Part shown: positions 16,094-24,538 of the stretch, piece by piece
Layout of the letters: each line of letters opens with the position of its first letter
How positions within the stretch are numbered: the stretch's first letter is position 1
From: CALAED01 sp937891035
GTDB taxonomy: Bacteria > Actinomycetota > Actinomycetes > Streptosporangiales > Streptosporangiaceae
NCBI GenBank assembly: GCA_035642125.1
Contig: DASQSZ010000413.1
Location: 1-53,427, forward strand
Direction of reading: 5' to 3'
DNA: 53,427 nt
Program-made: the position numbers and the translations under genes
Notes under the pieces: model-generated
What the model saw: only the letters and a program-made list of their open reading frames with translations
The model's database searches: none
What the model was told of the DNA's origin: nothing

Positions 16094-17521
16094 TCACTGG
16101 CCGGCGAGGGCGACGGAGATGCTCCGCGCGGCCGGGTAGAGGCCGGCGGCCTCGAGCGCCCGGCGGTAGGCCAGTGCGGCACCCGCCTCGTCGCCTGCGG
16201 CCTCGAGGAGATCGCCGAGCTCCCGGGAGGCCTGGGCGACTGGGCGGCCCGGGGTGACCTTCTCGAGTCGCACGGTGGCGACCCGCAGGACTTCCCGCGC
16301 ACCCTTGCGATCGTTTTGGGCCAACCGAGCCTGGGCGAGCACCAGGCGGGCCCGGACGCCCTCGAGAGCGGCCGCGTCATCGGTGTACGGCTGGTCGGGA
16401 GAGTCCAGATCGCGCAGCACCGAATCGACGTCCGTCACGGCGGCCGCGAGGTCGCCGGCCAACAGCCGGGCCCGCGCGGTCTCGACCGCGCAGTCCACGG
16501 CCTCGATGCCGTCAAGATGCGGGGCGGCGGCGTTCAGCAGTTCCAGCGCCTCGGCGGCGGGGTTGCCCTCGCGCGCGGGACGGTATGAGGGGACGCCGCG
16601 CAGCAGTGCCCGCGCCGCGGCGGCGCGCAGCCGCGCCCACGCGCTCGTCCTTGTGCTCTCGCTCTTGACGGCGAGCGCCCGCTCGGCGAGGTAGAGCGCG
16701 TCGCCGGCGGCGCCCAGCTCGAGGGCGCGGAGGCTGGCCACGCGGTACGCCTCCGTCACGGCGACGTCGGCCGCCCTGTCCGTCGCCGCCGAAACCGCCG
16801 TCGCCGACGGCTCGGTGATCGTCGGCTCGGTGGTCGGCACCTCCTCGGTGTCGCCGAGCACGGCGCGACCGAGATCATGCGCACGGGCCACGTCACCGCG
16901 GTCGATGTAGGCGAGCAGCAGCACTCGTGTCAACTCGTCGCGTTCCGTGCCCAGCCCCAGGCCAAGCTCGCCCAACCGGTCAAGCGCCCGCTCGCCCAGG
17001 GCGATGGCCTGGCCGAGATCGCCGACGGCGTGGTAGCAGCGGGTCAACGCGATGAGCGATGGCAGCGTGGTGGCCCGGCCGGTATCCCGCTCCATCGACT
17101 CACGGATCTCTTCGAAGGACAGGATCGCCTCTTCGATACGGCCGAGCTCCTCGAGCGCACGTGCTCGTCCCCACGTGGCGCGGGCGCTCAGGCTCGGGCT
17201 GTCGCTGCGCGCGATGACCTCATCGAACTCCGTGAGCGCGGCCTCGAGGTCACCGCTGAGCAGCGCGAGGTCGGCGTACCGACCGCGTACCTCGAGATGG
17301 GTGCGTTGCTCGGGCTCGATGCCGTCCGCAAGGTATTCCGCCGTGCAGCCGAGCCGCTCTGCGAGCAGCCGAAGTACGGCCGGTGTCGGGGTTCGCTTGC
17401 CCGACTCGATCAACGAGATGTAGCTATCGGAGAGATCGTGACCCGCCAGTTGGGCCTGCGACAGGCGCTTAGTCAGTCGCAGGTTGCGGACACGATCTCC
17501 AACGTTGCCTGGACCCGGCAT
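16094..17521 (-). CDS. XRE-HTH regulator with tetratricopeptide-like repeats
   Basis: 475 residues. XRE helix-turn-helix at about 6-62 (VGDRVRNLRLTKRLSQAQLA, SDSYISLIESGKRTPTPAVL). The rest is helical TPR-like repeats (residues 80-470; for example LALLSGDLEAALTEFDEVIA, RCYHAVGDLGQAIALGERAL, LGDLLEAAGDEAGAALAYRRALEAAG). This layout fits actinobacterial regulators that sense peptides or partner proteins with the repeats. ATG 17521 opens the HTH directly. A disordered Thr/Glu/Ala segment near 235-255 splits the repeats. Converges with the EamA gene, stops 7 nt apart. Confidence 0.85.
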   Translation of the reverse strand: MPGPGNVGDRVRNLRLTKRLSQAQLAGHDLSDSYISLIESGKRTPTPAVLRLLAERLGCTAEYLADGIEPEQRTHLEVRGRYADLALLSGDLEAALTEFDEVIARSDSPSLSARATWGRARALEELGRIEEAILSFEEIRESMERDTGRATTLPSLIALTRCYHAVGDLGQAIALGERALDRLGELGLGLGTERDELTRVLLLAYIDRGDVARAHDLGRAVLGDTEEVPTTEPTITEPSATAVSAATDRAADVAVTEAYRVASLRALELGAAGDALYLAERALAVKSESTRTSAWARLRAAAARALLRGVPSYRPAREGNPAAEALELLNAAAPHLDGIEAVDCAVETARARLLAGDLAAAVTDVDSVLRDLDSPDQPYTDDAAALEGVRARLVLAQARLAQNDRKGAREVLRVATVRLEKVTPGRPVAQASRELGDLLEAAGDEAGAALAYRRALEAAGLYPAARSISVALAGQ

Positions 17522-17680
17522 GGAAACTCACTTAGCGGAAGAAAACAGGCGGCCTCGGTGACGACATGATTGCACGCTTGGGGTTAGTACACATCGAGAG
17601 TAACTCACCAACTTTGGCCAACTTCGGAAAAATCGGGAGGTCGGCATGCTTTTTGGTGCTCTCTTGACATCTGCTGACAC

Positions 17681-18403
17681 CTACGGACGCCGCGTACCCT
17701 CCTTCTCGGCGGCGATCTGCTCCAAGCGCTCGTGCAGGTCTCGTACGCGGGCTTGGATCTTGTCCTTCCGATCGTTGAGCCTTGTCAGCTTCACCGGATC
17801 GGTCTCGCTCTCCAGCACCGCGTCGACCACCGCGAGCTCCTTCATGCGGTTGTCGAGCTCGGACTGAACCTGGTCTTCTTCCGTCGGTGGCGCCTTCGGG
17901 GGGAAGATCATTTCGCAGACTTCGAGGTAGAGCTGCTCGGGGTAAGGCAGGTACGGGACCGTCCGCAAGGCCTGGTCCTGACCAGCCGATTCCAGGACGA
18001 ACGTCCCGTACCCGAGCATGCGCCCGCTAATCGAGCGCTCGAAGCTCATGTCGGTGACCTTCGCCAGCGGCATCATCGCGACCTTGCGGGTGATCAACCC
18101 GGTGGTCAGCAACATGCGCTGGTTAGTGATCACAAAGTAGTCGACCGACCACTCGGCGACTTTCCATACGAACCACCCCAGCAGGCCGAGCCACAGCCAC
18201 CACACCAGGTTGGCCACGGAGCCGGCGTCGCCGGCGATGGTGTTGCTCAGCACTCCCGCGAGGATCAGGCCGCCCAGCACCAGCCCCACCGGGAACATGA
18301 GCACGGCGGGATGCCGCCGCACCGTGATGACCTGGGCCTCGTGCGGAAGGAGGTAGCGGATGACCGACGACGGCGCTGAGTCGCCGGGCGTGATGAGCCT
18401 CAT
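17681..18403 (-). CDS. PH-domain membrane protein (bPH_2/DUF304)
   Basis: 240 residues. Two transmembrane helices (about 32-50 and 60-80) are followed by a bacterial PH domain: VDYFVITNQRMLLTTGLITRKV, MPLAKVTDMSFERSISGRMLGYGTFVLESAGQDQAL, LPYPEQLYLEVCEMIF. The C-terminal 70 residues are charged and likely coiled coil (RLNDRKDKIQARVRDLHERLEQIAAE). ATG 18403 is picked over further upstream starts in the open frame because MRLITPGDSAPSSVIRYLLPHE matches the family's usual beginning. Role unknown. Confidence 0.8.
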   Translation of the reverse strand: MRLITPGDSAPSSVIRYLLPHEAQVITVRRHPAVLMFPVGLVLGGLILAGVLSNTIAGDAGSVANLVWWLWLGLLGWFVWKVAEWSVDYFVITNQRMLLTTGLITRKVAMMPLAKVTDMSFERSISGRMLGYGTFVLESAGQDQALRTVPYLPYPEQLYLEVCEMIFPPKAPPTEEDQVQSELDNRMKELAVVDAVLESETDPVKLTRLNDRKDKIQARVRDLHERLEQIAAEKEGTRRP

Positions 18404-18653
18404 GCCGGCACCGCGAACGACGACGCGGACACGAAGGGGACGCGGATGCCGGCGTCCATGGCGTACGACATTGCCAACGAGGGCCTCCCGCGAAACATCG
18501 ACCCTTCGATCGACCCATCGATCCAGGCTGGGTTCTACAGTAACGGTTACGGGGCGAAATTCCCTCTTACTCAAGGGCTCCGTGTGTGTCCTTGCGCATC
18601 GGGCGGCGGCGACGGCAGGCCATATGCGCACGGCCCTGGTGGCCCGATCGTCC

Positions 18654-19292
18654 TCAGACCACTCCGTACAGTCGGTCCCCTGCGTCGCCGAGGCCGGGCA
18701 CGATGAAGCCGCGGTCGTTGAGGTGGGAGTCGATGGCAGCGGTCACCACCCGGACCGGCACCTCGGCGGCGGCGAACGCCTGCTCCATCCGCTTGACGCC
18801 TTCGGGCGCCGCCAGCAGGCACAGCGCGGTGATGTCGTTGGCCCCCCGATCGAGCAGCAACTGGACGGCCGCCGCGAGGGTTCCGCCCGTCGCGAGCATC
18901 GGATCGAGGACATAGCACTGGCGCCCGGATAGATCCTCCGGGAGCCGGCTGGCATAAAGCTGGGCCCGGAGCGTGCCCTCGTCGCGCACCATGCCGAGGA
19001 ACCCGACCTCCGCCGTTGGAAGCAGCCGGACCATCCCGTCGAGCATGCCGAGCCCGGCCCGCATGATCGGCACGACGATCGGCGCCGGGCGGTCCAGCCG
19101 TACGCCGTCCGACGGCGCCAGCGGGGTCTGCACGGTCGTCGCGACGACCCGTACATCGCGGGTGGCTTCGTAGGCGAGCAACGTCACCAATTCGTCGGCC
19201 AGCCGGCGGAACGTCGGCGAGTCGGTGCGCTCGTCCCGCAGCGCCGTCAGCTTGTGCGCCACCAGCGGATGGTCCGCGACGAGAGTCTCCAT
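18654..19292 (-). CDS. upp: Uracil phosphoribosyltransferase
   Basis: 212 residues starting METLVADHPLVAHKLTALRD. Family motifs: TDSPTFRRLADELVTLLAYEATRD, VVPIMRAGLGMLDGMVRLLP, the PRPP-binding loop CYVLDPMLATGGTLAAAVQLL and the C-terminal uracil-contact region DRGFIVPGLGDAGDRLYGVV. It salvages uracil to UMP with PRPP. The frame is open further upstream, but ATG 19292 gives the conserved start. Divergent from the small ORF/tadA-associated block, an arrangement also found in other actinobacteria. Confidence 0.96.
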   Translation of the reverse strand: METLVADHPLVAHKLTALRDERTDSPTFRRLADELVTLLAYEATRDVRVVATTVQTPLAPSDGVRLDRPAPIVVPIMRAGLGMLDGMVRLLPTAEVGFLGMVRDEGTLRAQLYASRLPEDLSGRQCYVLDPMLATGGTLAAAVQLLLDRGANDITALCLLAAPEGVKRMEQAFAAAEVPVRVVTAAIDSHLNDRGFIVPGLGDAGDRLYGVV

Positions 19293-19360
19293 GGCGGACA
19301 ACGGTAGCCGAGGTGACCAAACGGCGGAATGGAAGCGCAGGTCACGGGAAGCATCTTGGA

Positions 19361-19528
19361 ATGGAGGAACTGAACGAACAGGAGACCAAGGATCGGCTCC
19401 GCCGTCGTGCGATCTTCCTACGCGAACTGGCCGAAGCGCGTGAGCTGCGTAAGCGGGTGACGCCGCGGCGGGCCAGGCGGGCCAGGATCCACGCCATGTT
19501 GCGCATGCGGTCGTTCCGGATCCACTGA
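19361..19528 (+). CDS. Small basic hypothetical protein (55 aa)
   Basis: Started at ATG 19361, it gives MEELNEQETKDRLRRRAIF with a strongly basic, helical remainder (RELAEARELRKRVTPRRARRARIHAM). A GTG at 19313 in the same frame would add 16 residues. Short basic proteins of this kind occur near upp and tadA in other actinobacteria. No domain recognised, and no strong ribosome site seen. Confidence 0.45.
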   Translation: MEELNEQETKDRLRRRAIFLRELAEARELRKRVTPRRARRARIHAMLRMRSFRIH

Positions 19529-19537
19529 CAGCCACCC

Positions 19538-19559
19538 ACCTACTTACTTACCTACTTAC
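19538..19559 (+). repeat. Short imperfect tandem repeat (TACTTACC-like)
   Basis: ACCTACTTACTTACCTACTT is built from ACCTACTTACT-type units in the gap before the deaminase-associated genes. It stands out for low GC and regularity; no function is evident. Confidence 0.5.
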
Positions 19560-19712
19560 GGCCACCGGTTTCCACGACGTTCGCGCCGGCCGCCCGTACC
19601 CCGCCGGGCGGTCGCGGTGCGACGCAACGTGGGAGTCTTTGCGCGTGCGGTACGCGCCGGCGCGCGGCATCTGCCACTATGCCCAGGCAGATACCGCGCC
19701 AGTGGAGTGGCC

Positions 19713-20204
19713 ATGACGGAGTTTGACGCGACGGATTTCGCCGTCGTGGTGTATAGGGAGGACGACCGCTGGGAAGCGGACCTGCTTCCGGTCGCGTTGA
19801 CCGAAGACCTGGCGGGGCTGATCCAGGCGCTGCGGCAGCAGCCGAGCATCGGCGGCACCATCGGGCTCGTGGCCGTCGGCGACGACTTCTTTGTGGCCAT
19901 CCGAGTGCTGGGCGACGACGTGATGGTGTTCCTGTCGGACCTGACGGCCGCATTGGACTGGCCGCTGGCGCAACAGGTCCTGGAATATCTGGATATTCCG
20001 ATCCCGGACGAGGACGACGACGACCTCGAGTTGGTCCTGCCGGCCGGAGATATGTCGATTTTCACCGACCTGGGCATCGACGAGATGGAGCTTGGAGCGC
20101 TTTCCGGTGATCTCGATCTTTACCCGGACGAGGTGTTGATGAGCATCGCGGGCCGTCTCGGGTTTGGAACGCCCTTTGAGCGCGTGGTGGACACGATCGG
20201 CTGA
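19713..20204 (+). CDS. tRNA adenosine deaminase-associated protein, copy 1
   Basis: 163 residues, very acidic. Matches the actinobacterial family that sits beside tadA: DFAVVVYREDDRWEADLLP, GLVAVGDDFFVAIRVLGDDVMVFLSDLTAALDWPLAQQVLEY, and a C-terminal DLDLYPDEVLMSIAGRLGFGTPFERVV. ATG 19713 follows GTGGAGTGGCC. Nine nt separate it from a second member of the same family, which overlaps tadA. The name comes from gene neighbourhood; the biochemical role is not established. Confidence 0.82.
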   Translation: MTEFDATDFAVVVYREDDRWEADLLPVALTEDLAGLIQALRQQPSIGGTIGLVAVGDDFFVAIRVLGDDVMVFLSDLTAALDWPLAQQVLEYLDIPIPDEDDDDLELVLPAGDMSIFTDLGIDEMELGALSGDLDLYPDEVLMSIAGRLGFGTPFERVVDTIG

Positions 20205-20213
20205 CCGGCCACA

Positions 20214-20666
20214 ATGGGAGATGTGCCGTACTTTGCCGCCGTGTTCGCCCGCACCGAGGCCGGCTGGATCGGAGCCGATGCCGACCTCAGTGAGATCATG
20301 AGCCTTGACGACGTCACCGACCTGATGCGCGAAACAGCCGTCGAGGCGATCGGCGACCTTGTCCTGATGCTCGTCGAGGAAGACGACACCTGGTTCGCGG
20401 TGGCCCGGTTGGACGGCGACGATGAACCCCGCCTTTTCGTCTCCGACCTCGAGTCCAGTCGTACCAGCAAGATCGCGGCGATGCTCGCCGAGCCGATGGG
20501 CGAGTTGTCCGAAACCGGGCCTGCGGGCGATCTGACCCTCCTCGACGACCTAGGCACCGACCCCGACCGGCTGGTCGAGCTCAGCGAACGGGTCCTGCCC
20601 GGCGACGCCCTCACGATCGTGGCCGAGCAGGCCGGGTTCGTGGACGAATTCGATCGGCTGCGGTGA
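20214..20666 (+). CDS. tRNA adenosine deaminase-associated protein, copy 2
   Basis: 150 residues, acidic and same fold pattern as the preceding gene: PYFAAVFARTEAGWIGADADLSEI, VLMLVEEDDTWFAVARLDGDDEPRLFVSDLESS, LLDDLGTDPDRLVELSERVLPGDALTIVAEQAGFVDEFDRL. ATG 20214 is used; GTG 20223 is possible. The stop overlaps the tadA GTG by 4 nt (GTGA), so translation is coupled. The two copies share layout (N-terminal sandwich, acidic middle, C-terminal G-F-x-x-x-F/E) but are divergent, so an old duplication. Confidence 0.82.
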   Translation: MGDVPYFAAVFARTEAGWIGADADLSEIMSLDDVTDLMRETAVEAIGDLVLMLVEEDDTWFAVARLDGDDEPRLFVSDLESSRTSKIAAMLAEPMGELSETGPAGDLTLLDDLGTDPDRLVELSERVLPGDALTIVAEQAGFVDEFDRLR

Positions 20667-21115
20667 TCTCCTTCGAGGAGGCCATGCGGCTCGCGCTGGC
20701 CGAGGCCGGCGCCGCGGGCGACGACGTTCCCGTCGGCGCCGTCGTCATCGACCCCGTCGGCAAGGTCATCGCCGCCGCCCACAACCGGCGCGAACAGGCC
20801 GGCGACCCCACGGCACACGCCGAGATCCTCGCGATCCGCGCGGCGGCGGCCCATCTCGGCACCTGGCGGCTGTCCGGCTGCACCTTGGTCGTCACCCTCG
20901 AACCGTGCACCATGTGCGCGGGCGCCGCCGTACTGGCGCGCGTGGAGCGGATCGTCTACGGCGCGATCGACCCTAAGGCGGGAGCGGTCGGCTCGCTGTG
21001 GGACGTCGTACGCGACCGTCGCCTCAACCACCGCCCAGAGGTCATCGCGCCGGTGCTGGCGGATGAGTGCGGCGCCCTGCTAACCGAGTTCTTCGCCCGA
21101 CGCCGGGTCAGGTAG
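20663..21115 (+). CDS. tadA: tRNA-specific adenosine deaminase
   Basis: 150 residues of the cytidine-deaminase fold. Zinc and catalytic motifs are THAEIL (His ligand and catalytic Glu) and EPCTMCAGA (two Cys ligands); VERIVYGAIDPKAGAVGSLWDVV follows, as in TadA. It converts A34 to inosine in tRNA-Arg(ACG) so that one tRNA reads CGU, CGC and CGA. GTG 20663 is dictated by the overlap with the upstream gene and the typical ISFEEAMRLAL start. A tRNA gene begins 10 nt after the stop. Confidence 0.95.
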   Translation: MISFEEAMRLALAEAGAAGDDVPVGAVVIDPVGKVIAAAHNRREQAGDPTAHAEILAIRAAAAHLGTWRLSGCTLVVTLEPCTMCAGAAVLARVERIVYGAIDPKAGAVGSLWDVVRDRRLNHRPEVIAPVLADECGALLTEFFARRRVR

Positions 21116-21124
21116 GCTGCTCGC

Positions 21125-21211
21125 GGTGGAGTCGCCTAGTGGCCGAGGGCGCACGCCTCGAAAGCGTGTGATGGGGCAACTCATCCGTGGGTTCAAATCC
21201 CACCTCCACCG
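21125..21211 (+). tRNA. tRNA-Ser, anticodon CGA
   Basis: 87 nt. Acceptor GGTGGAG (21125-21131) pairs with CTCCACC (21204-21210), with discriminator G. The anticodon stem GCACGC/GCGTGT flanks the loop CTCGAAA, giving anticodon CGA at 21159-21161 (reads UCG). A long variable arm (GATG...CATC) marks a class II tRNA. T-loop GTTCAAATC is present. No CCA is encoded. Confidence 0.95.
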
Positions 21212-21404
21212 CTCTAAAATCTCGCCGCTGACCAGGGACGATGGAAGCGTCGACAGACGCTAGCGCCCCGGACCGAAGGTCCCGTCTCCCGAAAAGCTGG
21301 CGGACGCCCCAACGGACGGCAATGTCGCGCCGAAGGATGAGCATGGCAACTGTGGCGAGCGATCGCGACGTAGAGCAGTTGCCGTTGCGGGACGGTTACC
21401 CCGG

Positions 21405-22664
21405 TCACTGTGAGCCCAGGGTCCAGAGTGCGGCCATCGGCAGAGCCGTGAGGCGGTCCCCGAAGGGCAGGGATTGCTCGCCGGCGTACAAGACATATCC
21501 GGCGTGGAAGCGATCGCCCAGCCGGGTGGCGAGGTGACGCAGACCGCGGAAGTCGTCGCGGCGTACTGTTTCGGCTGCCTTGATTTCGATGCCGATGATG
21601 TGGCCTGAGGCGTGTTCGAGGATCATGTCGACCTCGACCTTGTCGCGGTCGCGGTAGTGGAACAGCTGGACGGGTTCCTCAGTCCAGGTGAGCTGGCGGG
21701 CGATCTCGCCGATGGCGAAGTTTTCCAGCAGCGGCCCCACGGGCGCGGTCGGGTCCTTCGCTCGTTCCTCAGACAGTCCAATGAGTCGGCCGCCGATGCC
21801 GGAGTCGGTGATGATCAGTTTGGGAGTGGAGATCGCGCGAGTGGTCAGGTTCGACGACCAGGCCGGGATTCGCCGGATCACGAAGATTAGCTCGAGCAGG
21901 TCCAGGTAGCGCGACAGCGTCATCCGGGGTAGCTGAACGTCGGCGGCGATTGACTGGACCACGGCCAAGGTTCCCATTCGAGCCGCTACCACGCTCAGCA
22001 GGCGGCGCATCTGCGCGGGCCGCTCGATGTCGGAGATCTGGCGCACATCCCTAGTGATCAGGTCGGTGACGTAGGAGTCGAAGAACCGAGCCCGTCGGCG
22101 ACCCGGATCGCGCCGGACCGCTTCGGGGTAGCCACCACGCAACGCACGGGCGACGTAGTCGCGTTTGGTCAGCCCGCAGGGCGGCACCGTCACCGGACCA
22201 TCGGTGCTGAACACCGCGTCGACAAACCGGTCGGGTTCGCCCTCAATCTCTCCCTGCGACAACGGCCACAACTCGATCGTCTCGCTGCGGCCCGGCAACG
22301 CGTCCGGCAGATCCCGCAGACCAAGCAGCCGGGCAGAGCCGGTCAGCAGGTATCGGCCTGGGCGGGGGTCTCGGTCCACTTCCCGTTTGATCGGTAGCAG
22401 CAGCTCAGGCACTCGTTGGATCTCATCGATCAGCAACAACCCGTCATGGCGGACGAACGCGCCCGGGTCCTCTTCTGCCGCCGCTCGTACGGTCAGATCA
22501 TCCAGATACAGCTCCCGCGCCCCGGCCTTACCCTCGACGAGCAACTTGGCGAGGGTGCTCTTGCCGACCTGCCGGGCCCCGTTCACCACGACCACCCGGG
22601 TATCTGACAAGGCCTCCAGTGCCATGGTCTCGGCTCGTCGAGCATAGAGATGCTTACCTTCCAC
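21405..22664 (-). CDS. DUF4143-family ATPase (AAA_14 type)
   Basis: 419 residues. Walker A is VVNGARQVGKSTLAKLL, Walker B is GLLLIDEIQRVPELLLPIK, sensor GRYLLTGSARLL. The C-terminal DUF4143 domain has a PD-(D/E)XK-like pattern (VEVDMILEHASGHIIGIEIKAA). DARALRGGYPEAVRR-like and MGTLAVVQSIAADVQLPRMTLSRYLDLLE segments are typical. These proteins are common in accessory DNA; some have been suggested as toxin-like or restriction-related, but the function is unknown. The long open frame to 23147 makes the start uncertain: GTG 22664 (VEGKHLYARR) is preferred, ATG 22625 possible. Lies convergently beside the tRNA-Ser gene. Confidence 0.8.
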   Translation of the reverse strand: MEGKHLYARRAETMALEALSDTRVVVVNGARQVGKSTLAKLLVEGKAGARELYLDDLTVRAAAEEDPGAFVRHDGLLLIDEIQRVPELLLPIKREVDRDPRPGRYLLTGSARLLGLRDLPDALPGRSETIELWPLSQGEIEGEPDRFVDAVFSTDGPVTVPPCGLTKRDYVARALRGGYPEAVRRDPGRRRARFFDSYVTDLITRDVRQISDIERPAQMRRLLSVVAARMGTLAVVQSIAADVQLPRMTLSRYLDLLELIFVIRRIPAWSSNLTTRAISTPKLIITDSGIGGRLIGLSEERAKDPTAPVGPLLENFAIGEIARQLTWTEEPVQLFHYRDRDKVEVDMILEHASGHIIGIEIKAAETVRRDDFRGLRHLATRLGDRFHAGYVLYAGEQSLPFGDRLTALPMAALWTLGSQ

Positions 22665-22809
22665 ACCACAGACGTTATCCCAGGAAGAGGGGATCGCTTG
22701 GTCAATTTGCCGACAGTTGCGTGGGCGGTTTGCCGCACCATCTGTGGGTGTCACGCCGATTGGCCGGTGGGCGCTGGCGATCCCGGCAGTGGCTCGCCAA
22801 CGAACGCGG

Positions 22810-22838
22810 GTGCTTCCCGCGCACGCGGGGCTCCCTGG
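22810..22838 (+). repeat. Solitary degenerate type I-E-like CRISPR repeat
   Basis: GTGCTTCCCGCGCACGCGGGG followed by CTCCCTGG resembles the actinobacterial I-E repeat (GTGCTCCCCGCGCACGCGGGG plus ATGA/GGTCCC-type end), including the palindromic CCCGCG..CGCGGG. No second copy lies at 61-nt steps on either side and no cas gene is in the window. Confidence 0.4.
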
Positions 22839-22873
22839 CCGGGGGCAGAGCGTCGAAACGCCGTCGGTCCGGT

Positions 22874-23800
22874 TCACCGTGGCGGGCTCCGGCCGGTGAT
22901 CCCGCCCGGGCAGGACAGGCCGTCTATGTCGCAGCCGATCAGCTTGGCTCCGGCGCGGTAGGCACTGTCGTAGAAGGCCAGGACCACGGCGGCCGGATCG
23001 TCGGCGGCGCGGGCGTCGTCGTAGCGAAGCAGAGCCAGATGGTTTCCGCGCGCCGGCGACCAGAAGGCCTCGGTTGGCGTCAGCGGCTCGTGCGTCAGAC
23101 CGAGCGGCTCGGGTGCGGTATAGGCGTAGAACATCGGCGATGGCCACTCGTCGTCGCCGAACCAGAACCCGAAGCTGATCACCTCATGGCTGTAGGCCTC
23201 TCGCGTGACCGCATCCGCCTCCGCGGACATGGGCGACCGGCGGCCAGTGAAGCGGGTGAGGGCCAGGTCGAATGTGTGCCAAAAATGGTGGACCGGGCTG
23301 GTTTTGCCGGAGAAGTCGGCGGCGAATCGTTCCAGCACCTGGCCGACCTGGGACAGGATCTGCCAATACCGGGTGACCATCGCCGGGTCGTAGGTGGCGT
23401 GCCCGACGTCCTCGGCGAAGGGCGTCTCGTCGGCCAGGTCGAAGGGCGTGGCCTTGATCTCGACCTGGATACCGAGGCCGGCGATGGTTTCGAACAGGTT
23501 CCGGTAAAACGAGGAGACCGACTGGTCAGACAACGAGAACTGCTCGCTGCGCCCGTCCAGCCGGTCCACCATCAGGAGATGCCGTACCAGGTCGAAGTCG
23601 ATACAGAAAAGCTGGTCGAGCGGGCCCATCGGCCGGGTGGTCAATCCGCGGCCGGTGATGTGGAACGGCACGTTCCACCAGTGATTACGGCGCACGCTGG
23701 CGGCGAGCCGGATCTTGCCCACGATCTGCTCGAACCGATGAAGCGTCTCTTTGGTCTCCCGCCAGTCCGCCAATGGCATCGCCGGAAACAACTCCACCAC
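22874..23800 (-). CDS. DUF5996-family protein
   Basis: 308 residues when started at GTG 23800, which AGGAGGT serves 8 nt away. Features match the uncharacterised DUF5996 family: LADWRETKETLHRFEQIVGKIRL, RNHWWNVPFHITGRGLTT, FCIDFDLVRHLL, SPVHHFWHTFDLALTRFTGR, HEVISFGFWFGDDEWPSPMFYAYTAPEP and AVVLAFYDSAYRAGAKL. The histidine- and aspartate-rich motifs suggest a metal or small-molecule site, but no reaction is known. Read the same way as the downstream DUF4143 ATPase gene; between them is the CRISPR-like repeat. Confidence 0.75.
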   Translation of the reverse strand: MVELFPAMPLADWRETKETLHRFEQIVGKIRLAASVRRNHWWNVPFHITGRGLTTRPMGPLDQLFCIDFDLVRHLLMVDRLDGRSEQFSLSDQSVSSFYRNLFETIAGLGIQVEIKATPFDLADETPFAEDVGHATYDPAMVTRYWQILSQVGQVLERFAADFSGKTSPVHHFWHTFDLALTRFTGRRSPMSAEADAVTREAYSHEVISFGFWFGDDEWPSPMFYAYTAPEPLGLTHEPLTPTEAFWSPARGNHLALLRYDDARAADDPAAVVLAFYDSAYRAGAKLIGCDIDGLSCPGGITGRSPPR

Positions 23801-23872
23801 GAGCCGCCACCTCCTTGTCGATCGTTCAGAGCCGCAAGACAACCTTGCCGTGGGAAGCCGTTTCGGGCGGGG

Positions 23873-24325
23873 TCAGCCGGTATCGACCGGGGGGTCGGCC
23901 AGAATGCCCTCGAGCAGCCCCGTCGCCTGGCCGACCTCGATGAGGTAGCCATCTGGGTCGCGCATGTAGCACCGCAGTTCGGCTTTGCGGTCGATGGGCG
24001 GGGTGAGGAACATAGCCCCCTTACGGCTCCATTCCTGGTAACAGGCCCAAATGTCGGCCACCCGAATGTTGAGAAAACTCGTAGCCGTGCTCAAGTCGGT
24101 AGGGGGATGCAACCTGACGTCGGGCTTGTCTGGGGTTGGACCGCCACCTGGGTTCATGATTATCCAGCTGTTGGCCAGATTCACGATGCAGGGATTCTCC
24201 TCCAGCACCACCCGTCCGCCCAGGACATCGGCGTAGAAGGCCCGAGAGCGAGACACGTCGGCCACCGTAATAAAGTGGGTGAGCAAAAGCCCGGTATCCG
24301 GTGCCGGGAGATCCTCGCGGCGCAT
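23873..24325 (-). CDS. VOC-family (glyoxalase/bleomycin-resistance fold) protein
   Basis: 150 residues when started at ATG 24325, where GGAGG sits 5 nt upstream; an ATG at 24349 gives 8 more residues but lacks a ribosome site. Two beta-alpha-beta-beta-beta modules: LLLTHFITVADVSRSRAFYADVLGGRVVLEEN and SFLNIRVADIWACYQEWSRKGA ... ELRCYMRDPDGYLIEVGQ. The metal positions His, Glu and Glu are plausible (THF, LRCY region, LIEV). The substrate is unknown. Followed by the DUF5996 gene in the same direction. Confidence 0.78.
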   Translation of the reverse strand: MRREDLPAPDTGLLLTHFITVADVSRSRAFYADVLGGRVVLEENPCIVNLANSWIIMNPGGGPTPDKPDVRLHPPTDLSTATSFLNIRVADIWACYQEWSRKGAMFLTPPIDRKAELRCYMRDPDGYLIEVGQATGLLEGILADPPVDTG

Positions 24326-24430
24326 ATCAGCCTCCATTAAACTCATCATCAGCCCCAGCGGTGGCGATCCAACCCCGTGCCACCAGGTGACACCCTGCTG
24401 AGCTCGTAACCCGCGATGTTTAAAGATGAT

Positions 24431-24538
24431 CTACGGTTGAGCGAGATTCTTCTTTGCTCTTATCTGCCGGAAGACCAGGAGCCTCCAGTCACGGACGATG
24501 TAGCAGAGCGCCTTGTCCTTGACGACCTTGTCTGCCAT
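24431..24538 (-). pseudogene. Broken NUDIX hydrolase gene (N-terminal 24 residues retained)
   Basis: AGGAGG lies upstream of ATG 24538, opening MADKVVKDKALCYIVRDWRL and LVFR, the standard first strand of a NUDIX hydrolase. After LVFR the frame turns into unrelated basic residues and stops at 24431. The Nudix box is absent. The intact translation signals with a lost body indicate a recent truncation. Confidence 0.55.

Noticed and set aside
21212..21404. Second tRNA or a duplicated tRNA 3' end as an attachment site
   Set aside because: No cloverleaf and no repeat of the tRNA-Ser T-arm/acceptor sequence found nearby.
22742..22906. A CRISPR array
   Set aside because: Only one repeat-like unit is visible; 61-nt steps on both sides show no further copies.
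22619..24340. 573-residue + frame opposite the DUF5996 and VOC genes
   Set aside because: No domain; opposite strand carries recognisable proteins with ribosome sites. It also spans the CRISPR-like repeat.
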